Shown: in pieces, positions 20,291 to 30,728 of the stretch
Layout of the letters: each line of letters begins with the position of its first letter
Numbering within the stretch: position 1 is the first letter of the stretch
Source of the DNA: Mixophyes australis
Lineage: Eukaryota > Chordata > Amphibia > Anura > Limnodynastidae
Direction: 5' to 3'
NCBI GenBank assembly: GCA_036250195.1
Contig: JAVHZZ010000011.1
Location: forward strand, 64,418,101 to 64,482,100
DNA: 64,000 nucleotides
Notes under the pieces: generated by a model
What the model was told of the DNA's origin: nothing
Database searches by the model: none
Seen by the model: the letters and a program-made list of their open reading frames with translations, nothing else
Translations under genes and position numbers: made by a program

Positions 20291-21768
20291 TGTTGGTGTC
20301 AGTAGCTGAGAGGGGTTACTGGCACTGAATTGCTGTTTGGAGGCTTCTGGGGTACAGGAGTAATAAGGAGGTGGAAGTCAGCGGTCTGCGTATAGCAAGT
20401 TGTACCGCTGTCTGTAGTGAAGGAATGGAATCCAGGTGAAGGTAACGGGGAAGTCAGTGGTCTGCGTGTAGCAAGTTGTACCACTGCTTATGTGAGAGGA
20501 TATATGCAACTGGTGACACAGGGAAACAGGAATCAGTGGTTTGCCTCTAGCAAGTTGTACCACTGAATATATATGTGAGGAAGGACACGAGGAGATAAAT
20601 GCAATGCAGAATCTACACGGGTACACTGAACTTGATCCCACGTTGAACTGCACATAATAATAATAATGAATGAACAGCAATGCACAGATAAACAAAGTCA
20701 CTAGAATAGTCCAGCAAAAGGAAACACAGTCAATAATAGCAATAGTCTCAGAGGATGGAAACTCCGGAGAACAACTCAGTCCAGATGGATATGCAATACA
20801 CCAGCACAGTCAATGAGAAGTATGCATACCGTGGTTCAGATGAGCAGGCTGTTAGGGATAGCTGCAGGGATACCTGAGCGGCAGGGAACTGACGAGATGA
20901 GAAGTCCTTGCAGAATGGAAGCGGCAGGTAGGTGCAGCGCACTGTAGGTAGGCCAGCAAGGACGACAAAATACTCAGGAAGCAGTAGTATATCGAATTGA
21001 ACAGCAGGAGACCACGGGAGAGCTGAAGCGATGTAGCAGAGCTGGAAGCCGAGGAGCGTAGACTCGATGCTAACAGGCAAGTTGACACAAATGGACACAC
21101 TGTAGAAGCAGTAGGCAGCGGGTCAGCTGACGGCAGGTGGAATGCAGACTGGAGAGCTGAGACGAGCAGGACTCTGTAGACACGCTGAAGTAGCTAACAG
21201 GAATCAGCTGGAACAGTAGCGATGTAACACAGGAGAGTTGGAGAGATCTGTAACTTGTTAGACACACGGAGGCAGCGGGTAGGAATCAGCTGCTGGAGTC
21301 ACGATGATACACAGGAGAGTTTGCAGTAATCTGTAACTGTAGATATACGGAGGCAGCGGATAGGAATCAGCTGCTGGAGTCACGATGAAACACAGGAGAG
21401 TTTGCAGTAATCTGTAACTGTAGATATACGGAGGCAGCGGATAGGAATCAGCTGCTGGAGTCACTAGGAACCCGAGGAATAGAAGTGGTCTGGAAACCAC
21501 ATACGGCAAACAGGAATCAGCATCAGCTGAACACACGAGCAGGCACTGGAACACCTTCAGAGACTCATGAGGAATGAGACTCCAAGATCAGGCACCGTGG
21601 TATTGACCACAGGTGCTTAATATAGGGAGTGTTGCCTGATCAGCCAATTAAGTTAAAGGAACAGAACTGAAGGTTAAAAGGGACTGCACATGCGCAGTAC
21701 CTCATTATAATGGACGGACACGGTTCCTAGCTACCTTAGAAGTAGCACTCACAGTCCGGTGAGTGACA
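20291..21768 (-). repeat. Gypsy-like LTR of the same family as 604-1996
   Basis: On the minus strand it starts TGTCACTCACCGGACTGTGA, like the LTR at 604, and shares the CATGTGCAG region, a TATA-like segment near 21620 and the CAACTTGC-type tandem units (about 20384, 20458, 20550). It also has about three units of 80-85 bp at 21265-21480 (GGAGGCAGCGGATAGGAATC...). The right end (21768) is firm. The left end, TGTTGGTG at 20291, is a guess. The flanks (AGGCA, GGGTG) do not match as a target duplication. Confidence 0.75.
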
Positions 21769-22110
21769 GGGTGTGACAACAGGTCCAACAGGGGATATGT
21801 GACAAAAGGGGATATGTAACAACAAGGGATATGTAACAACAGGCCCAACAGGTGTTATGTGACAACAGGGGATGTGTGACAATAGGAGATATGTGATATA
21901 TGTGACAACAGGGCATATATGACAACAGGCCCAACAAGGAAAATGTGACAACAGGGGATATGTGACAACAAGAGAAATGTGACGACAGGGGATATGTGAA
22001 AATAGGCCTTTCAAGGATATGTGACAACAGGCCCTAAAGGAGATATATGATAACGGTGATATGTGGAAACAGGGGATATGTGACAACAGGCCCATCAGGG
22101 CATATGTGAA
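21769..22110 (-). repeat. Degenerate 17-bp minisatellite
   Basis: About 20 imperfect copies of a unit close to GGGGATATGTGACAACA, with occasional AGGCCCAACA spacers, directly abutting the LTR end. The array has no coding meaning. Confidence 0.85.
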
Positions 22111-22267
22111 AACACAATATGGATGTGTGAATGGCCCATGTGTATTAGCATATTAAACAGCTTTTTCTTACAACAAAAATATCAACTTTTTCAATGGAGA
22201 TTATGCCCTGGTGCGCTGACAGTTAACTGTCTTTGACTATTTGTATTTTGAAGTCTGCTCAGATGTA

Positions 22268-23504
22268 CACTATATGGACAAAAGTATTTGGCCCCACCTG
22301 TTAATTATTGAATTAAGATGTTTCAATCAGACCCATTGCCAGAGGTGTATAAAATCCATGCACCTAGCCATGCAGTTTCCATTTGCAAACATTTGTGATA
22401 CAAAATGGGCCATTCTGAAGGGCTCAGTGACTACAAGAGTGGTACTGTGATAGGATGCCACCTTTGCATTAAGACGGTTCATGACATTTCATCCCTGCTG
22501 GATATTTCACGGTCAACTGTAAATGATATTATTAAAAAGTGGAAGCCTTTAGGAACAACAGCAACTCAGCCACGAAGTGGAAGACCACTTAAAATCACAG
22601 AACGGGCTCAACGAGTGCTAAGGCGCATGGTGCGTAAAAGTCGCCAACTTATTCCATAGCTGAAGAGTTACAAAATTCCACTGGCACAAATGTAAGTACA
22701 AAAACTGTGTAGCGGGAGCTTAATGGAATGGGTTTCCATGGCCGAGCACCTGTATGCAAGCCTCACCTCACCAAGACCAATGACAAGCGCCGGATGGTGT
22801 GGTGTAATGCACACCGACACTGAACTGTGGAAACGTGTTTTGTGGAGTGACAAATCACGCTTCTCTGTTTGGCAGTCAGATGTGCTAATCTGGGTTTGGC
22901 GGATGCCAGGAGAACATTACCTGCCTGACTGCATTATGCCAACTGTGAAGTTTGGTGGAGGAGGGATAATGGTATGGGGCTGTTTTTCAGGGTTTGGGCT
23001 AGGCCCTTTATCTCCAGTGAAGGGCAATCTTAATGCTTCAGCATACCAAGTCATTTTGGACAATGCTATGCTTCCAACTTTGTGGCAACAGTTTGGGGAA
23101 GGCCCTTTTCTATTGCAACATGACTGTGCTCCAGTGCACAAAGCAAGGACTACAAAGACATGGTTTGATAAGTTAGGGGGTGGAAGAACTTGATGGGCCC
23201 GCACAGAGCCCTGACCTCAACCCCATCGAACACCTTTGGGATGAACTGGAACAGAGATTGCGAGCCAGGCCTTCTCGTCCAACATCAGTGCCTGACCTCA
23301 TAAATGCTCTACAGAATGAATGGGCACAAATTCCCACAGAAACACAACAACATCTTGTGGAAAGCCTTCCAAGAAGAGTGGAAGCTGTTATCACTGCAAA
23401 AGGGGGACCAACTCCATATAAAAGTATATGCACTTCAATACAATGTCATAACAGTCCCTGTTGTTGTAATGGCCAAGCATCCAAATACTTTTGTCCATAT
23501 AGTG
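22268..23504 (+). mobile_element. Full-length Tc1-like transposon (1237 bp), inactivated
   Basis: Terminal repeats CACTATATGGACAAAAGTAT at the left and its complement ending TTGTCCATATAGTG at the right are flanked by TA dinucleotides (22266-22267, 23505-23506), the Tc1/mariner target. A transposase gene with a DD34E-type triad lies inside. It interrupts older sequence, and its right flank is the remnant of another Tc1 family. Confidence 0.93.
22405..23440 (+). pseudogene. Tc1-like transposase, broken
   Basis: It starts MGHSEGLSDYKSGTVIG. A paired-like helix-turn-helix follows (LLDISRSTVNDIIKKWKPLG), then TQPRSGRPLKITERAQRVLR. The catalytic domain shows Asp in [11 protein letters not shown] (about 22840), Asp in [13 protein letters not shown] (about 23115) and Glu in SPDLNPIEHLWDELEQR (about 23230). 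Two TAG stops (about 22657 and 22712) and one frameshift near 23175 break it. The length without breaks would be close to the usual 340 residues. The catalytic residues themselves are intact. Confidence 0.92.
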
Positions 23505-23507
23505 TAT

Positions 23508-23770
23508 GAACACTTGAAGAATTGCTGTCAAAGGTGCATCAACAAAGTATTGAGCAAAGGCTGTGAATACTTATGTACAAGTGATTTTTAGTTTTTTACT
23601 TTCAATAAACTTGCAAAAATCTCCCAAAAACTTTTTTCACGTTGTAATTATGGGGCATTGTGTGTAGAATTTTGAGGGAAAAAAGTAATTTATTCCATCT
23701 TGGAATAAGGCTGTAACATAACAAATGTGCAAAAAGGGAAGCGCTGTGAATACTTTCCGGATGCACTGTA
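23508..23770 (+). mobile_element. 3' remnant of a second Tc1-like family
   Basis: It ends AGCGCTGTGAATACTTTCCG followed by GATGCACTGTA, the terminal repeat of a Tc1 family common in fish and frogs. The part before it is 3' non-coding. Its 5' part was replaced or displaced by the neighbouring Tc1 at 22268-23504. Confidence 0.75.
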
Positions 23771-23776
23771 TGAGTG

Positions 23777-23779
<3 letters not shown>

Positions 23780-23864
<85 letters not shown>

Positions 23865-23872
23865 TATATATT
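23780..23872. repeat. (TA)n microsatellite with flanking (GT)n/(CA)n
   Basis: A long TATATA run with short GTGTGT at its left and CACACA at its right. Frames across it are artefacts. Confidence 0.95.
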
Positions 23873-24017
23873 TGTTGTGAGAGTTATTTTTTGTTGCTGT
23901 ATACTGTTTTCTACCCTGTCCTTGCTTGTAAGTGTATTTGTTTGTTGTTTTGTATTTCCCCTGTGTTTTGTCAGTGTATTTGTTTTCTTCGTTTGCCTTT
24001 CCCCTGTATCTTTGTCA

Positions 24018-26690
24018 GGATGGTGAGAGGCAGGAGATGTGAGGGAGGAGGAGAGAGAGAGGAGCTAGGAGGTGAGGAGGAGCAGGAGGAAGAGGCAGGT
24101 CCTTCTCTGGGCAAAAACTGTGCACTTATAAACAGTTTAGTGCCAGTATATAAGCATATTTTGGGTAGTCTAGCTGCCAAGACTGTTTTCTCCAGGAAAA
24201 AGCAGCAGTGGTGTGTGGTGTGTGATGCGGTCAATGCTGTGGGCCCCATTAAAAGATGCATTGAAAATTGCAGGAAAAGCATCTTTGATATTAAAACTCG
24301 AGTGAAGGAGAAAATGGCAGATGAAAGGCGCGCTGCTGCATGGACTGGTGGTGGTTTGGCCCTGGTTATGACATATACCTCCTATGAACAGGAATTTAAG
24401 CATCTAATTCCCATGGTATTAATTGAAGGGCTAAATGTTCGGAACACCGACAGACCTCAGGCTGATGAGTAATGTATAATGGTGCAAATGCTTTTATTTT
24501 ATCCTGCACAGGGGCAAACGCAGCATATGAAAAGAGGGGTTTCCACGTCACGCCGCCAGATGCCGTGAACAACATGCATGGGGGCTTGGCTGTTCTCCAA
24601 CTCTTCCTATCCCCATCATATACATGAGCAATGCTGTGTCCAGTACTGTTAGGTGTACTGTTAGGTCCCTTTTTGAGTAGAGCCATGTGAAGCGAGACAT
24701 ACCTCCCAACTGTCCCTACAGTCAGAACAGTTGGCAGACAGTTCTGCTCTCCCCTACCTGTTCCTGCTTCTTTCAATACTTGTTGCTTGTGCTCGTGTCC
24801 TAAGCTCAGTTGCTGCTTGTCTGGATCCTGGAATGTTGGGTCCCTGTATGGAAAAAGGACAGGTACATGATATAGGAATCCCAGTAATGACTAAACACAG
24901 TAGGCCTCCCTCCCACAAAGCAGCCCGATATTAAATTAAAAGCACCCAAATTTAATTATTAGGCTTCCCAGCAACCAACTCAGACATTAAATAAATGTCA
25001 TTCACCTTTAATAAAAAGATCCATTTCCCCCCAAACAAACCCAAACATTAAATTAATAGTATTTACATTTAATAAATAAACCTATTTAATCCCAAACATT
25101 AAGTAATTAGCTTTCACTTTTAAGAAATAGCTTTTCTTCTCCCCAAACTCAGCTACACAATCAATTAATAGAACCCAAACCACCCCAGCAGTCAATGAAT
25201 CATTCCATCATTCCACCCTGAATAGGTCCGCCATAACCCCATTATTAAATTAAATATCCCCAACCTTCACCCCACCAATAAATTTAAAGCTCCACTCTCA
25301 ACCTACTATGAAATTAATATTTCACACCGCATCCGCATCACATAAAATACCCCCCTACACATACATTAAAATCCATCTTCCTCTCTCCCCCACACATATA
25401 TTAAAATGCCCTCCAGGCTTATGTCTACAAAGAAACTATTATACCTATACATTAAATCCCCCACTTACATTAAAAGCACATGAGAGCCCACACACACACA
25501 CACACACAATCACATTCACACACTTCCTGTGTCTTGTGTCCTCCTACTGCACACATCATACATGCAGGCAGTGGAACAGAGAGGGGCTGGGACACACAGT
25601 GCAGACAGAAACGATCTATACAAGCTGCAAAGCGGTTGGTACCGGGGGCAGGGTCCAGCCACCCCAAGCATACAGTGCCCCAGGCTGAGAGGGGGGTTTC
25701 CAGGCATTAGTAACCCCCACCCCCCTGGGTTTGTCTACGCTGGAGCATGTAAAAGTTTAATTTTTCTGAATATTGCAAACAGAAGCCTAACATTTTTAAA
25801 TGCTTTTTTTCTGCTGAATGTTTTCTGCACAAGAAAACAGTATTAATTACAAACATTTCACTACACACTCATTTTTGTACACACAGCCTCCACCCAAAAG
25901 CAGACACCACCAGTGCCAGCAGCAGCACCAGCAATCGCTACTCAGGAGGATGACTCTTTAGAAGGTAGATCCACCTATGTTGTAGTGAAAGAAAAAAATG
26001 CTATTAATCATTTGCCTGTAATGAAATATACATGTAAATGCTATAGTACAGATAATGCTTATTAATGTTTTTTTGTTTTTTTTCAAAGGAACATAACAAG
26101 CACAATTGGAGACACCGCAGATACGGATGCACCAGATATCCAAAGTGAAGTGTACATTACCCTTGAAAGTGTGCCGGACGTCAGTGAAGTGTCGCAGCAT
26201 CCTGAGTCTCCACCAAAAAGCCACTCCAGAGAATCCCCCACAGAGCCAAGGCTATAATTTGGCACAGTAAATCCGCCAGTTTAGTGAGGTGCAGGCAAAT
26301 TTGATCCAATTCCACCAGGACTCACTGAAGGGAATTCAAAAGCAACTTGCCAAAGGATTTAGGTATTTGTGTAATATACAGGACCAGCAAATTAGGGTAT
26401 GTATCACTATGGAGCGTGTAGACACTTCTTTGGTTCACATGAACACTGACATAAATAATCTAACTGGGGTAGTCCGTGAGCTGTCCTCCAATTAAAATAC
26501 CATTTGTGGCCAAATAATGGCACGTCTACCGGTGCCCCCATCGTCAGGTGGTAGCAACCAGATCACTACCCCAAGTCCATCATTACCCCTTACTCCTGTG
26601 TGTAGCAGTGGGAGGATCAGGGGTAACAGGAGGCCATACGCCAGCCGAGACAAGTCTCCAGAGACCGCAGCCAAGAATTTTTTTTTTCAA
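24018..26690 (+). pseudogene. PIF/Harbinger Myb-like accessory protein gene (Harbinger copy 2), multi-exon
   Basis: Exon-like part 1 (24018-24470) starts MVRGRRCEGGGEREELGGEE and has a Myb/SANT-like helical domain: KQQWCVVCDAVNAVGPIKRC, then NCRKSIFDIKTRVKEKMADE. WTGGG and TSYEQEFKHLIPMVLIEG follow. Later parts at about 25892-25962 and 26088-26258 (STIGDTADTDAPDIQSEVYI) are acidic and Pro/Ser-rich. The last part (26258-26690) holds a coiled coil (FHQDSLKGIQKQLAKGFRYL) and a basic Ser/Pro tail (SSGRIRGNRRPYASRDKSPE). In Harbingers this partner imports transposase and binds DNA; NAIF1 is a domesticated relative. Splice phases do not all match, and an in-frame TAA occurs. A repeat fills the first intron. 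Confidence 0.75.
24500..25740 (+). repeat. Unclassified repeat inserted in the Myb-like gene's first intron
   Basis: It runs from about CAGGGGCAAACGCAG to about GGGTTTGTCTACGCTGG. It shares the 24735-24860 block with 17470-17600, followed by many ACATTAAA words (24940-25400) and a short (CA)n at 25490-25508. A GTTTCCAC...GGGTTTCC similarity near both ends hints at terminal repeats, but the class is unknown. No gene is supported inside. Confidence 0.5.
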
Positions 26691-26999
26691 AGTAAACAAA
26701 AATAAAAAATGTTTATTTGTTTTACAAAGTGACTTTTTTTTTATTATGCATCACAGACTGTTATTTCTGTTTATTTAAATTTTGCTAGGAAATAAATATT
26801 TTCCTTATGCATACTGCTGTTGTTTACTTTGGTAATCTGGGTACACTTATGATAAAGTTTTTATATTTCAATAATACCACATGGTTATTTCCACAAAAAT
26901 GTATATAACCATAACCATAAAATAAGGTTATTGGTGTTTGCCAAAAGCAAATGTGCGTATGATGCTTATAATGATGTTGGTGTTACAATAATAGTATTC

Positions 27000-27330
27000 T
27001 TACCTGAAAAATAATTATTGATGATCCTCTATGACCTGGCTCCCCCCCCCCTCTCTGTATTATGAACATCAGCTTCTGAAATTAGCTCAGCTGCTTCGTT
27101 ACTCTATACTACCGGTGTAAGGAGTATATTTTGTTTTAGGACCAAATTATGCAGCACACGGCTCCACAATACCATATCAGCCACATTAACTGGGACATAG
27201 AGAAGCACACCACCAGATGTATCAAGGCACATGAATGTGGACTTCTAAAGGCCAAAGGTAAGTCCTACCACCCCTCTATGACAGAGGTGTCATAAAGCAG
27301 GATTGACACCCATATTCAGAATCACTGATA
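27000..27330 (-). pseudogene. PIF/Harbinger transposase, C-terminal fragment (Harbinger copy 2)
   Basis: The minus strand reads TFGL*KSTFMCLDTSGGVLL (stop marked *) at about 27200-27265, then YVPVNVADMVLWSRVLHNLV. That is the end block of Harbinger/HARBI1-like transposases, with the RCLD and LHN landmarks. It ends at a TAG near 27120, with acidic text after it. A degenerate WLMTPLS-like piece may precede it at 27280-27330. It converges tail-to-tail on the Myb-like gene at 24018-26690. Confidence 0.78.
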
Positions 27331-28484
27331 ATTAAACATAAATACATGTAGATGATTGCAGCACTACATAAAAACACCACCCCCCCCCCCCTCCTCCCCC
27401 CCTCCCCCCAAAAAAATACATGTGGCCTGTACAGCCTGGTGCTGTGGATGTTCCTCTCTCCCTGTCGGTGCTGACTCCAAAATCAGATGTTGCTGCAAAA
27501 AAAAAGTAATGGCCATTTGGGTCCCTTTTTATAGTCCTCATTAACCTGCATAGACCAATGGCTGATGTGTTTGCTAATCACGCCTATAAAATGCAGCATT
27601 TTGTAGTGTAACAAAAATTTAATTTAAAAGGTGACCCCATCTGGAAATATTGTTACAAGTGTATAAATGTTTCCACATCATACAAATATAATTATTGGCC
27701 CACTGTTGATTAAATAGTGAAAAAAAAATTATACCAAAAAACCCTTACATATATTTTATAGTTAAAATTGGCCCAATACTTTATTCTTAAAATAAATTGT
27801 CCCCCGTAAGAAAATTCCAAATCATTTTTGCACCTCTACAACAGAAAAATGGGCTTTTAAACGTCCATTATCTCTTCTGTTATATTAACATTGCCCTGCA
27901 GAGTGACAGTGATGTGTTTGGTATTCTCGCCTATAGAAAGCAGTGATTTTGAATTCAAACTCAGGCGAGTTTGCAAAATCGCAGCTTCATACATTTGGCA
28001 ATTTGTATAGCTAGAGTGGCAAAAAATTGGACTGCGATCTTGAAAGAATCACATCTCTGGCGATATTATATAAAATCAACGGTTAATAAATAGCAATTTT
28101 AAACTCGCTGGATAATCAAAGTCAAAACAAGAAAGCATAACTGGGTAGGATTTTTTTGTGAATTATAGGTGACATTGTGCAGATCCCGATAGTACCAACT
28201 ATGTCTGGATAAACTTTAAGGGATTGGCACCTTTTCTCCAGAAAAACTCTGAACTCATCCTACTACATAAAAAAAGCTGTCAATGAGTACTAAAAGAGAT
28301 GCCACAAAATCATATTTTGAGTGTCTTGCACATGTTATGCCTTTTGAAAATAATCCTTAAAGTGGATGTTAGGAAAATAGCTTTAGGAACAACGTTTTGG
28401 AAACAATGTATTACTCTCTTTCCATGCATCAAGTCAGAAAGGAGGAGAGGGTTGGTATTTAGAGCTGGGAGGTTTGCCATAGAG
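27331..28484. other. Non-coding, probably Harbinger internal or terminal sequence
   Basis: AT-rich, with a C-rich tract at 27377-27412. TGATGTGTTTGCTAATCACGC (27562) partly resembles TGATGTGTTTGGTATTCTCG (27910), so a short repeat may be present. No gene is supported. Confidence 0.3.
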
Positions 28485-28598
28485 CAGGCTTGGGCAACCA
28501 ATGGCCCTCCAACTGTCCTGTAACTAAATGCCCCTTTGGGTGACAATCATTCTGGGACTTTTAGTTTCCCAGCACTTGTAGAGCCACAAACGGAAGCA
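28485..28598. repeat. Degenerate hAT-type foldback MITE
   Basis: It begins CAGGCTTGGGCAACC and contains GGCCCTCCAACTGTCC and TTCTGGGACTTTTAGTTTCC, related to the better copies at 32300-32446 and 55843-55990. The right end is damaged near GAGCCACAAAC. It ends just upstream of the TMEM11-like promoter. Confidence 0.6.
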
Positions 28599-28721
28599 GT
28601 CTCTGACAAGATGGAATCCCAGTATCTACAGTGAGGACACTCGGGGATATCCAAATCAACTTCCGTTTTCTACCCACGCTGCGGCCACGGGTTGGTACCT
28701 TAGTGACGCAGGCGCCGGGAG
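28599..28721 (+). promoter_or_regulatory. Promoter and 5' UTR of the TMEM11-like gene
   Basis: This is a GC- and CpG-rich island in AT-rich surroundings. It holds an ETS-like site ACTTCCGTTTT (about 28659-28669) and a CRE-like TGACGCAG (28704-28711). A YY1-like AAAATGGCGGCGC (28751-28763) lies inside the first coding exon. There is no TATA box. ETS and YY1 sites close to the start are usual for housekeeping and nuclear-encoded mitochondrial genes. The transcription start is not determined. Confidence 0.6.
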
Positions 28722-28768
28722 ATGGCGTTTGTGCAGCTGGAAGCAGAGCTAAAATGGCGGCGCTGGAG
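28722..28768 (+). CDS. TMEM11-like gene, coding exon 1
   Basis: The ATG at 28722 gives MAFVQLEAELKWRRWR, where the last codon is split: AG here plus A at 50350. The donor is GGAG|GTAGCG at 28768/28769. I chose this ATG over the one at 28754 because only this frame joins exon 2 in phase; the other gives a stop soon after the junction. The short basic, tryptophan-containing N-terminus is similar in style to that of vertebrate TMEM11. Joined to exon 2 the protein has about 187 residues, near the 192 of human TMEM11 as I recall it. The joining is a prediction from phase and consensus, without transcript support. Confidence 0.62.
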
Positions 28769-29754
28769 GTAGCGGAGAGGTCAGAGGGTATTGATAATTG
28801 AGTATTTTTTGGAGTAGTTTATTTTATTAACTATACTGACTGAGCGATAAGTTCATTCTTTACATTTGCTTTCTGGGACTCTGTTTTAACGTATTAAGCT
28901 GGTTTCAACTTCCAACGTTACTGTTGAATCATACAAATACTCGTGCTTTAAAGAGAATAAAACTGTCAGCTGCAAAATCAAATAACGTCGTTTATTATAA
29001 TGGTGTGTGAGATCTGTCTCCTATCAGTTAAGTCATGTACTTGTGCTTGCTGTGATTTGTCCTTGAGTGATCGAAGTTTGCACATTGATTATATTATATT
29101 ATCAACCAACGAGTCCCTAAAATACACTTTTTTAAACTGTGTGTCAAAGGATAAACAGTTTAATCAGTGTTTTAATATATATTTGTTTTAATTATCCATC
29201 ATTCCCATACAGTACACAGTGGAACTTTTGGATTGCTGTATTAAAATATAGTTTTTAGGCAACAGTTTCTAAACATTTGTTCTTGTTTTATATAGTTTTC
29301 ATTTCAAGACAGGAGCATCAACCGAAAAAGTTGAAATCTTTAGGAATGCCAATGGAAGTCCTGTTCATTGCACACAATATGAAATGTCAATTTGAAAATT
29401 AATTTTAACTGAACTGGCATTTGGATTTTTTGGTTGAAATAGGTTTGTTTTAACATTCCACTGAACTATATAGTGAGGCATGAAATTATGTGGAGAGGTG
29501 CAATAAATCTAAATATATAGCATGGCCACAGCCATTTCAACCATACACTTCATAAGTGGTGTGTCATTTCTTAAAATCAATAGCAGTTGTACAATGACCA
29601 ATTAGATAGAAAACTACATGAACCATAAAGGCTTTCCTGCAACAGTAGACTCCATCACCACTAGCTTGCTAAATTTGGTTGGAATCGTTTTAATTGTCTC
29701 ACTCTGCACAATGTTATTTGGGTTGCCATATCATCTATTTAAAGGAGGACTCCA

Positions 29755-30235
29755 GGGGGTATATTTGCTAAACTGTGGATTTGACAAAGTGGAGATGTTG
29801 CCTATAGCAGCCAATCAGATTCTAGATATCATTTATTTAGTACATTCTACAAACTGATAGCTAGAATCTGATTGGTTACTATAGGCAACATCATCATCAT
29901 CACTATTTATTTATATAGCGCCACTAATTACGCAGCACTGCAGAGAACTCATTCACATCAGTCCCTGCCCCCATTGGAGCTTACAGTCTAAATTTCATAA
30001 CACACACAGACAGACATAGAGAGAGAAACTAGGGTAATTTGATAGCGGCCAATTACCTGGTATGTTTTTGGAGTGTGGGAGGAAACCCACGCAAACACGG
30101 AGAGAACATACAAACTCCGCACAGATAAGACCATGGTCGGGAATTGAACTCATGACCCCAGTGCTGTGAGGCAGAAGTACTAACCACTTAGCCACCGTCA
30201 CTTTTTCAAACTCGCAGTTTAGTGAATATACCCCC
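29755..30235. repeat. Harbinger-like MITE with a SINE inserted in its right arm
   Basis: The inverted ends are GGGGGTATATTTGCTAAACT and AGTTTAGTGAATATACCCCC. Further in, CTATAGCAGCCAATCAGATT (29801) mirrors AATCTGATTGGTTACTATAG (29865). The right arm is interrupted after GGCAACATC (29892) and resumes at ACTTTTTCAAACTCGC (30200). Without the insert it is about 175 bp. The target duplication is unclear. Confidence 0.75.
29893..30199 (-). repeat. tRNA-derived SINE with an L2-like LINE tail
   Basis: On the minus strand it begins with a tRNA-like head: an A-box-like TGGCTAAGTGG, and a B-box-like GAGTTCAATTCC about 35 bases on. A conserved body follows (GTTTCCTCCCACACTCC, then AGACTGTAAGCTCCAATGGG). 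The tail GGCGCTATATAAATAAAT with a GATGATGATG microsatellite matches the 3' end of the L2-like LINE text at 38770-38795 and 39680-39706. Such SINEs use the LINE's machinery through the shared tail. A second copy is at 51725-51995. Confidence 0.8.
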
Positions 30236-30517
30236 AGGACTATTATCTTTGCAATAAAATTCTTCTCTCCCATTCTAGTGTGTCTGCAGTTTTCCCAACC
30301 CTGGACTCCAGCTGTAAAGGATAAATCCACCCCTGATTATCTGCATATACAAGCAGTACTGTCAGTTCACATTCTAACTCCAAGCAATGCGTCCTGGGAC
30401 ATTGCAGGAGACCAGAGTTGTAAGCATCCCCTGAACCAGGTCTGTTGGTTGGGGGTGGAAGGTTTATTTGGAAAATAAAATATTTCCAGAGTGCTCTTCT
30501 TTAAAACCAGACACATA

Positions 30518-30728
30518 GGGGGGTATTCAATTGTTCATCCGGACGGCTAAAATACTCGCGCTCTAAAAGTATTACCGTTAACTGCGAGCTGAAAGTATTA
30601 CTGCGAGCTGAAATCCAGCGAGTAAATTACCGTATTAACGGTATTTACGCGCAATATTACTGTATTAACGGTAATACTTTTAGAGCGCGAGTATTTTAGC
30701 CGTCCGGACGAATAATTGAATACCCCCC
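30518..30728. repeat. Harbinger-like foldback MITE (211 bp)
   Basis: It starts GGGGGGTATTCAATTGTTCA and ends with its inverted copy, GAATAATTGAATACCCCCC. The arms extend about 65 bp (ACGGCTAAAATACTCGCGCT mirrored by AGCGCGAGTATTTTAGCCGT). ATA flanks both ends, which may be a 3-bp duplication as in PIF/Harbinger. It is rich in CpG and otherwise well preserved, so probably fairly young. Confidence 0.85.

Noticed and set aside
20748..21554. Several minus-strand frames of 65-116 residues
   Set aside because: They are inside the second LTR. Cys/Ser/Leu-rich repeats reflect its tandem units, not a protein.
23602..24020. Open frames with long Tyr-Ile runs
   Set aside because: They are translations of the (TA)n microsatellite. 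Only the part from 24018 belongs to the Harbinger Myb-like gene.
25470..25846. Frames around the (CA)n stretch
   Set aside because: They run through a microsatellite and an unclassified repeat; no domain is present.
28754..28768. ATG at 28754 (AAAATGGCGGCG) as the TMEM11-like start
   Set aside because: Using the same donor, it enters exon 2 in the wrong phase and meets a stop after about a dozen codons. The upstream ATG at 28722 fits the phase.
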